Source: an uncultured Prevotellaceae bacterium (lineage in GTDB: Bacteria > Bacteroidota > Bacteroidia > Bacteroidales > Bacteroidaceae). From it: a stretch of DNA of 64,000 nt. The notes beneath the pieces are model-generated. The model saw nothing but the letters and a program-made list of their open reading frames with translations, had not been told where the DNA came from and did not search any database. Location of the stretch: contig ONDM01000004.1 in the NCBI GenBank assembly GCA_900316585.1, positions 62,001-126,000 on the forward strand. Reading direction: 5' to 3'. Of the stretch, positions 59,002 through 64,000 are shown piece after piece. Each line of letters opens with the position of its first letter. The first letter of the stretch is position 1. The translations under genes were made by a program, and so were the position numbers.

Positions 59002-61719
59002 TTATTCTATGGCAGCCTGTGCGGCAGCTAAGCGTGCGATAGGCACACGGAAAGGAGAGCAAGATGCATAGTTCATGCCAACCTTTGCACAGAATTTCAC
59101 AGAACTTGGCTCACCACCATGCTCACCGCAGATACCGGTACGCAGAGTAGGACGAACCTTACGTCCGTTTTCAACTGCCATTCTGATGAGCTGTCCTACA
59201 CCATTCTGGTCGAGAACCTGGAATGGGTCAACTTTCAGAATCTTCTTGTCCAAATAAACAGGCAGGAAGCTTGCAATGTCATCACGTGAATAACCGAAAG
59301 TCATCTGAGTCAAATCGTTTGTACCGAAGGAGAAGTATTCAGCCTCTGTAGCAATCTTATCAGCAGTAAGAGCAGCACGAGGAGTCTCAATCATGGTTCC
59401 GATTTCAAACTTAAGGTCTATACCTTCTTCTTCCAATACTTGTTTTGCAGTCTTAACGATTATTTCCTTCTGCTGCTTCAACTCATAGAGGATACCAATC
59501 AATGGAATCATGATTTCTGGCTTTGGATCATAGCCTTCTCTCTTCAACTGGCAAGCTGCACCTAAAATGGCACGGGTCTGCATCTCAGTAATTTCTGGGA
59601 ATGTAATACCTAGACGGCAACCACGGTGACCCAACATTGGGTTGTTTTCAGCCAATGAGTCTACACGCTTTTTGATTTCTTCCAGTTCTACACCCATTTC
59701 CTTAGCCATAGTTTCCTGACCAGCAAGATCATGTGGTACGAACTCATGCAATGGTGGGTCAAGTAAACGGATGTTTACTGGCAGACCATCCATAGCCTTC
59801 AAGATTCCGTAGAAGTCAGCCTTCTGGTAAGGAAGCAACTTAGCAAGTGCCTTTTCACGACCTTCACGAGTATCTGCAAGAATCATTTCACGCATAGCAA
59901 TAATCTTCTGGTCATCGAAGAACATATGCTCTGTACGGGTCAGACCGATACCCTTTGCTCCGAATGCACGTGCAACTTCTGCATCGTGAGGAGTATCAGC
60001 ATTGGTGCGTACCTGCATCTTAGTGTACTTGTCGCAAAGGTCCATCAGAGCCTTGAAGTCACCAGAAAGTTCAGCAGCCTTGGTCTCAATTTCACCTGCA
60101 TATACCTGACCGGTAGTACCATTCAGTGAAAGATAATCACCTTCTTTATAGACTACTCCATCAATTTCTACAGTCTTGTTCTTATAGTTTACATTGATAC
60201 CACCTGCACCTGAAACACAGCACTTACCCATACCACGGGCAACAACAGCTGCATGAGAGGTCATACCACCACGAGCGGTAAGGATACCTTCTGCAGATGC
60301 CATACCTGCCAAGTCTTCAGGAGAAGTCTCGATGCGGACCATAATGACCTTATGTCCGTTTTCATGCCATTCCTGAGCATCGTCAGCGTGGAATACAATC
60401 TGTCCACAAGCTGCACCTGGAGATGCAGGAAGACCTTGTGTGATAACCTTAGCCTTGGAAAGAGCCAGTTTATCAAATACAGGGTGAAGCAACTCATCAA
60501 GTTTTTGTGGTTCACAACGGTTGATAGCAGTTTTCTCGTCAATCAGACCTTCACGGAGCAAATCCATGGCAATTTTAACCATGGCAGTACCAGTACGTTT
60601 ACCATTACGGGTCTGCAAGAACCAAAGTTTACCTTCCTGAACAGTGAACTCCATATCCTGCATATCTTTGTAGTGCTTCTCCAGCTTGTCCTGAATGCTG
60701 TTCAGTTCAGCATACAGTTCAGGCATTGCCTCTTCCATGGATGGGAACTTAGCTAGACGCTCTTCTTCAGAGATGCCACCACGCTTAGCCCAACGCTGAG
60801 AGCCAATCTTGGTAATCTGCTGAGGTGTACGGATACCTGCAACAACATCCTCACCCTGTGCATTGATAAGATACTCACCATTGAAGAGATTCTCACCATT
60901 ACCAGCATCACGAGAGAAGCAAACACCTGTAGCAGAAGTGTCACCCATGTTACCAAATACCATAGCCATTACAGAAACTGCTGTACCCCATTCATCAGGA
61001 ATACCTTCCATCTTGCGGTAAAGAATAGCACGTTCGTTCATCCAAGAACGGAACACTGCACAGATAGCACCCCATAACTGCTCAATTGGATCAGTTGGGA
61101 AATCACTACCAGTTTGCTTTTTGATAGCAGCCTTGAAGCGAGAAATCAGAACTTTCAGACTCTCAACACTCAAATCCTTGTCAAGTTCTACACCTTGTTC
61201 CTTCTTTACTTCTTCAATGATAGCCTCGAATGGATCGATGTCTTCCTTGTTTACAGGCTTCATGCCTAAAACAACATCACCATACATCTGAACGAAACGA
61301 CGATAAGAGTCATATACGAAGTGAGGGTTATTAGTTTTCTTAACCATACCTTCTGCGACTTCGTCATTCAGACCTAAATTCAAGATAGTGTCCATCATAC
61401 CAGGCATTGATGCGCGTGCACCGGAACGTACTGAAACCAAAAGAGGATTCTCTACACTACCAAATTTGCTTTTCATCAAATTCTCGATATGAGCAACGGC
61501 CTTTTCTACGTCGCTTTTCAGAATTTCAATGATTTTATCCTGACCTACTTTATAGTATTCGTTACAAACATCTGTCGTGATTGTAAATCCAGGAGGAACA
61601 GGTACACCAATAAGGTTCATTTCTGCCAAGTTCGCTCCTTTACCTCCCAGTTGTTCTCTCATCTGGGCATTACCTTCTGCATGTCCATTACCAAAGGTAT
61701 AAACTCTTTTCTTATCCAT
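59002..61719 (-). CDS. ppdK: pyruvate, phosphate dikinase
   Basis: 905 residues, close to the usual size. The N-terminal ATP-grasp part begins KRVYTFGNGHAEGNAQMREQLGGKGANLAEMN; the swivelling phosphohistidine domain has GGMTSHAAVVARGMGKCCVSGAGG with the catalytic His; the C-terminal PEP/pyruvate barrel has LTRTEHMFF and GICGEHGGEPSSVKF with the catalytic Cys. It interconverts ATP, pyruvate and phosphate with AMP, PEP and pyrophosphate, allowing glycolysis or gluconeogenesis with pyrophosphate. Monocistronic, with its own promoter and the repeat-derived terminator. Confidence 0.98.
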   Translation of the reverse strand: MDKKRVYTFGNGHAEGNAQMREQLGGKGANLAEMNLIGVPVPPGFTITTDVCNEYYKVGQDKIIEILKSDVEKAVAHIENLMKSKFGSVENPLLVSVRSGARASMPGMMDTILNLGLNDEVAEGMVKKTNNPHFVYDSYRRFVQMYGDVVLGMKPVNKEDIDPFEAIIEEVKKEQGVELDKDLSVESLKVLISRFKAAIKKQTGSDFPTDPIEQLWGAICAVFRSWMNERAILYRKMEGIPDEWGTAVSVMAMVFGNMGDTSATGVCFSRDAGNGENLFNGEYLINAQGEDVVAGIRTPQQITKIGSQRWAKRGGISEEERLAKFPSMEEAMPELYAELNSIQDKLEKHYKDMQDMEFTVQEGKLWFLQTRNGKRTGTAMVKIAMDLLREGLIDEKTAINRCEPQKLDELLHPVFDKLALSKAKVITQGLPASPGAACGQIVFHADDAQEWHENGHKVIMVRIETSPEDLAGMASAEGILTARGGMTSHAAVVARGMGKCCVSGAGGINVNYKNKTVEIDGVVYKEGDYLSLNGTTGQVYAGEIETKAAELSGDFKALMDLCDKYTKMQVRTNADTPHDAEVARAFGAKGIGLTRTEHMFFDDQKIIAMREMILADTREGREKALAKLLPYQKADFYGILKAMDGLPVNIRLLDPPLHEFVPHDLAGQETMAKEMGVELEEIKKRVDSLAENNPMLGHRGCRLGITFPEITEMQTRAILGAACQLKREGYDPKPEIMIPLIGILYELKQQKEIIVKTAKQVLEEEGIDLKFEIGTMIETPRAALTADKIATEAEYFSFGTNDLTQMTFGYSRDDIASFLPVYLDKKILKVDPFQVLDQNGVGQLIRMAVENGRKVRPTLRTGICGEHGGEPSSVKFCAKVGMNYASCSPFRVPIARLAAAQAAIE

Positions 61720-61774
61720 TTAGTTAATATCAGTTTAGTTTAACTTGTTATTTTCTAATACTTATTACGGGTCG

Positions 61775-61782
61775 CAAATCTA
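61775..61782 (-). promoter_or_regulatory. -7 promoter element of ppdK
   Basis: Minus-strand TAGATTTG, 56 bp upstream of the ATG at 61719. Confidence 0.5.
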
Positions 61783-61875
61783 CACATAAAAAATGAAATA
61801 ATGAAAGAAAAACGTTCAAATTTGCAATTTCGACTTTGCAATACTTGAGATTATTATCTTGGAAGCGACCACAAA

Positions 61876-61911
61876 TAAAAATCCCATTTCCCCTGTTAGG
61901 GAAGATGGGAC
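61876..61911 (-). terminator. terminator of secDF
   Basis: TCCCAT..TCCC (61882-61892) pairs with GGGA..ATGGGA (61899-61910) with a small mismatch; on the minus strand a T-rich tract follows. Confidence 0.7.
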
Positions 61912-61935
61912 TTTTATTATATAAATAAGGTATAA

Positions 61936-64000
61936 TTATTTCTTTTCTTCAATAGCCTTTTCTTCAGCAAGTTTAATACGACGTCCCATTGTAATATAAG
62001 CAATAGGAGCAGCAATAAACAATGAAGAACAAGTACCTACAATGACACCAAGAATCATAGCGAATGCGAAGCTACGGATGCTCTCACCACCTAGGATGAA
62101 AATACACAGCAATACGATCAAAGTAGAAACTGATGTATTGATGGTACGAGCCAATGTAGTATTCAATGATTCATTGAAAATCAATTGGTGGTCACGTTTT
62201 GGATAGAGGTGGAAGAACTCACGGATACGGTCGAAGATTACCACCTTATCGTTGATAGAGTAACCAATTGCTGTCAGAATTGCACCGATGAATGTCTGGT
62301 CGATATCCAATGAGAAAGGAAGGATTCCGTACCAGATAGAGTACATACCTATAATAATAATGGTATCACAAGTCAGTGCAACAGTAGAACCGATAGAATA
62401 TGCTATATTGCGGAAACGTAACAAAATATACAGGAAGATGGCAACCAATGCGATGAGCACTGAATAGATAGCTCCTGTAGTGATATCCTCTGCAATAGAT
62501 GGACCTACTTTCTGTGAAGAAATGATAGAACCACCAGCGCGATTGTCACGGTCAATGAACTGATCTAAAGAAACATTAGCGTCTAAAAGGCCGGCAGACT
62601 TCAAACTTTCGTATAGAAGTTGTTCGATCTCACCATCAATTTCAACTCCATCTTCAGCAATACGGTAGTTAGTAGAAATACGCACTGTCTTGCCATCATT
62701 ACCTAAAGCAATACACTGAGCATTTGCTTCAGCTGCAGCCATAGGTGCTTCAAGTGCAGCACGAATCTGCTCTGGCTCAACTTGCTTTTCAAACTGAACG
62801 GTATAGTTGCGACCACCGGTGAAATCGATAGACTTGCTAAGACCACGTACAGCGAAAGAGATCAGACAGATTGCGATGATTGCACCGAAGATGATGAAAG
62901 ATCTTCTGGCATAACCCATGAAGTTGATTTTAGTGTTCTTCATAAGGTTACGGCTGAGGCTAGTAGTGAAGGTCAGATTCTGCCACTTGTCCTTATTCAA
63001 GAAATGCTCATAAACGATGCGAGTCAAGAATACAGCAGTGAAGAATGAACATACAATACCAATGAACAAGGTAGTAGCGAAACCACGGATAGGTCCTGTA
63101 CCAAAGTAGTACAGAATGATAGCTGTGATGATAGATGTAAAGTTAGAGTCGAAAATTGCAGAGAATGCATTGCTGTAACCAGCAGCTACTGCCTGCTTCA
63201 AACCCTTACCTGCAGCAAGCTCTTCCTTCGTACGTTCATAAATAAGCACGTTAGCATCTACTGCCATACCCAGAGACAATACCATACCGGCAATACCGCT
63301 CATGGTAAGAGCAGCCTGGAATGAAGTAAGGATACCTAAGGTAAAGAAGAAGTTTACAATAAGTGCGCAGTTTGCAATCATACCTGGAATCAAACCATAC
63401 ATTGCACACATGTAAATCATCAGAAGGATGAATGCTACAATGAATGAAGTGATACCCTGATTGATAGATTCCTGACCCAAAGATGGACCTACGATGTCCT
63501 CTTGAACAATCTTAGCAGGAGCTGGCATCTTACCAGACTTCAAAACGTTTGCCAAGTCCTTGGTATCTTCTACTGTGAAGTGACCAGAAATTTGTGAGTT
63601 ACCACCGGTAATCTCAGAGTTTACGTTTGGAGCACTGTAAACGTAGTTATCCAAAACAATGGCAATTGCACGGTTGATGTTATTCTTGGTAAGGTTAGCC
63701 CAGATACGAGCTCCTTCCTGATTCATACTCATGCTTACTACAGGGTTGCCATACTGGTCAAATTCATCCTTTGCATCAGTGACAACATCACCTTCCAGAG
63801 GAGCCTTACCATTACGCTCTGTAACCTTGATAGCATAAAGTTCAAAGTATTCATTCTTTGCATCAAAAGCTTTAACTCCCCATTTCAGACTCATATCTTT
63901 TGGAAGAATGGTTTCTGCAATGGCACTGTTGATAGCTTGGTTAACCTGTGCAGTATCACGATAGTGTGCAATACCGACAACACAACCATTGCCACCCAAC
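61936..64000 (-). CDS. secDF: protein translocase SecDF fusion (5' end outside window)
   Basis: The last 688 codons are present and the frame is open to the window edge, so the N-terminal first helix and part of the P1 periplasmic domain are missing. The SecD half shows six-helix block motifs (LGMAVDANVLIYERTKEELAAGKG); the SecF half starts near NFMGYARRSFIIFG with IDFTGGRNYTVQF and ends with the second helix block (IGYSINDKVVIFDRIREF). SecDF uses the proton gradient to pull secreted proteins through SecYEG. Fused SecD-SecF in one polypeptide is normal in Bacteroidota. Confidence 0.95.
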   Translation of the reverse strand, partial: LGGNGCVVGIAHYRDTAQVNQAINSAIAETILPKDMSLKWGVKAFDAKNEYFELYAIKVTERNGKAPLEGDVVTDAKDEFDQYGNPVVSMSMNQEGARIWANLTKNNINRAIAIVLDNYVYSAPNVNSEITGGNSQISGHFTVEDTKDLANVLKSGKMPAPAKIVQEDIVGPSLGQESINQGITSFIVAFILLMIYMCAMYGLIPGMIANCALIVNFFFTLGILTSFQAALTMSGIAGMVLSLGMAVDANVLIYERTKEELAAGKGLKQAVAAGYSNAFSAIFDSNFTSIITAIILYYFGTGPIRGFATTLFIGIVCSFFTAVFLTRIVYEHFLNKDKWQNLTFTTSLSRNLMKNTKINFMGYARRSFIIFGAIIAICLISFAVRGLSKSIDFTGGRNYTVQFEKQVEPEQIRAALEAPMAAAEANAQCIALGNDGKTVRISTNYRIAEDGVEIDGEIEQLLYESLKSAGLLDANVSLDQFIDRDNRAGGSIISSQKVGPSIAEDITTGAIYSVLIALVAIFLYILLRFRNIAYSIGSTVALTCDTIIIIGMYSIWYGILPFSLDIDQTFIGAILTAIGYSINDKVVIFDRIREFFHLYPKRDHQLIFNESLNTTLARTINTSVSTLIVLLCIFILGGESIRSFAFAMILGVIVGTCSSLFIAAPIAYITMGRRIKLAEEKAIEEKK

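Overview
The window is a chromosomal segment of a gut-type Bacteroidales bacterium (phylum Bacteroidota). Three things support this: SusC/SusD-like outer-membrane proteins and TonB receptors, families typical of the phylum (DUF2851, DUF1735-like lipoprotein, fused SecDF, GH95/GH97), and a recurrent TAnnTTTG -7 promoter element upstream of most transcription units. I cannot assign a genus. No tRNA, rRNA, CRISPR array, insertion sequence or phage gene was seen.

Layout. 1-2019: end of an OmpA/TPR-type outer-membrane protein and a thioredoxin-like lipoprotein without its catalytic cysteines. 2012-15415: a signalling and transport block. A seven-gene minus-strand operon (15415 to 4403) encodes an SLC13-type permease, a response regulator fused to a SpoIIE/PP2C phosphatase, a membrane-anchored WD40-like protein, a propeller/Y_Y_Y sensor whose phospho-acceptor histidine is replaced by Asp, a soluble histidine kinase, a TonB receptor and a STAS protein. 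Beside it are a second SLC13 permease and an RsbW-like ATPase. Together these look like a complete partner-switching pathway joined to a phosphorelay and to transporters; this is the most unusual system in the window.

15553-19249: a GC-rich operon (two-domain alpha/beta hydrolase, HD phosphohydrolase, membrane protein, fluoride channel CrcB). 19517-21930: an AT-rich pair (DUF2851, DprA). 21939-27751: M16 peptidase, LOG protein, a secreted protein, two tandem zinc-ribbon membrane proteins, a small membrane protein, a DEAD-box helicase and an orphan HicB-like protein. 27859-31346: GH3 beta-glucosidase and secreted esterase operon. 31379-39389: acid phosphatase, ComM, acyltransferase, M3 peptidase, MetG. 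39465-48039: L-fucose region with FucP and FucI on one strand, a GH95 fucosidase and an oxidoreductase divergent from them, and a GH97 glycosidase. 48156-50437: TypA/BipA and ribosomal protein S15. 51297-56833: a SusC/SusD/lipoprotein operon with a long leader. 57005-64000: M28 peptidase, pyruvate phosphate dikinase, and SecDF cut by the window end.

The intergenic stretch 50438-51296 is rich in structure: an S15 terminator, three tandem 22-bp palindromic units inside an inverted repeat, a repeat whose second copy forms the ppdK terminator at 58.9 kb, a relic of an acyltransferase gene, and a hairpin-rich leader before the SusC gene.
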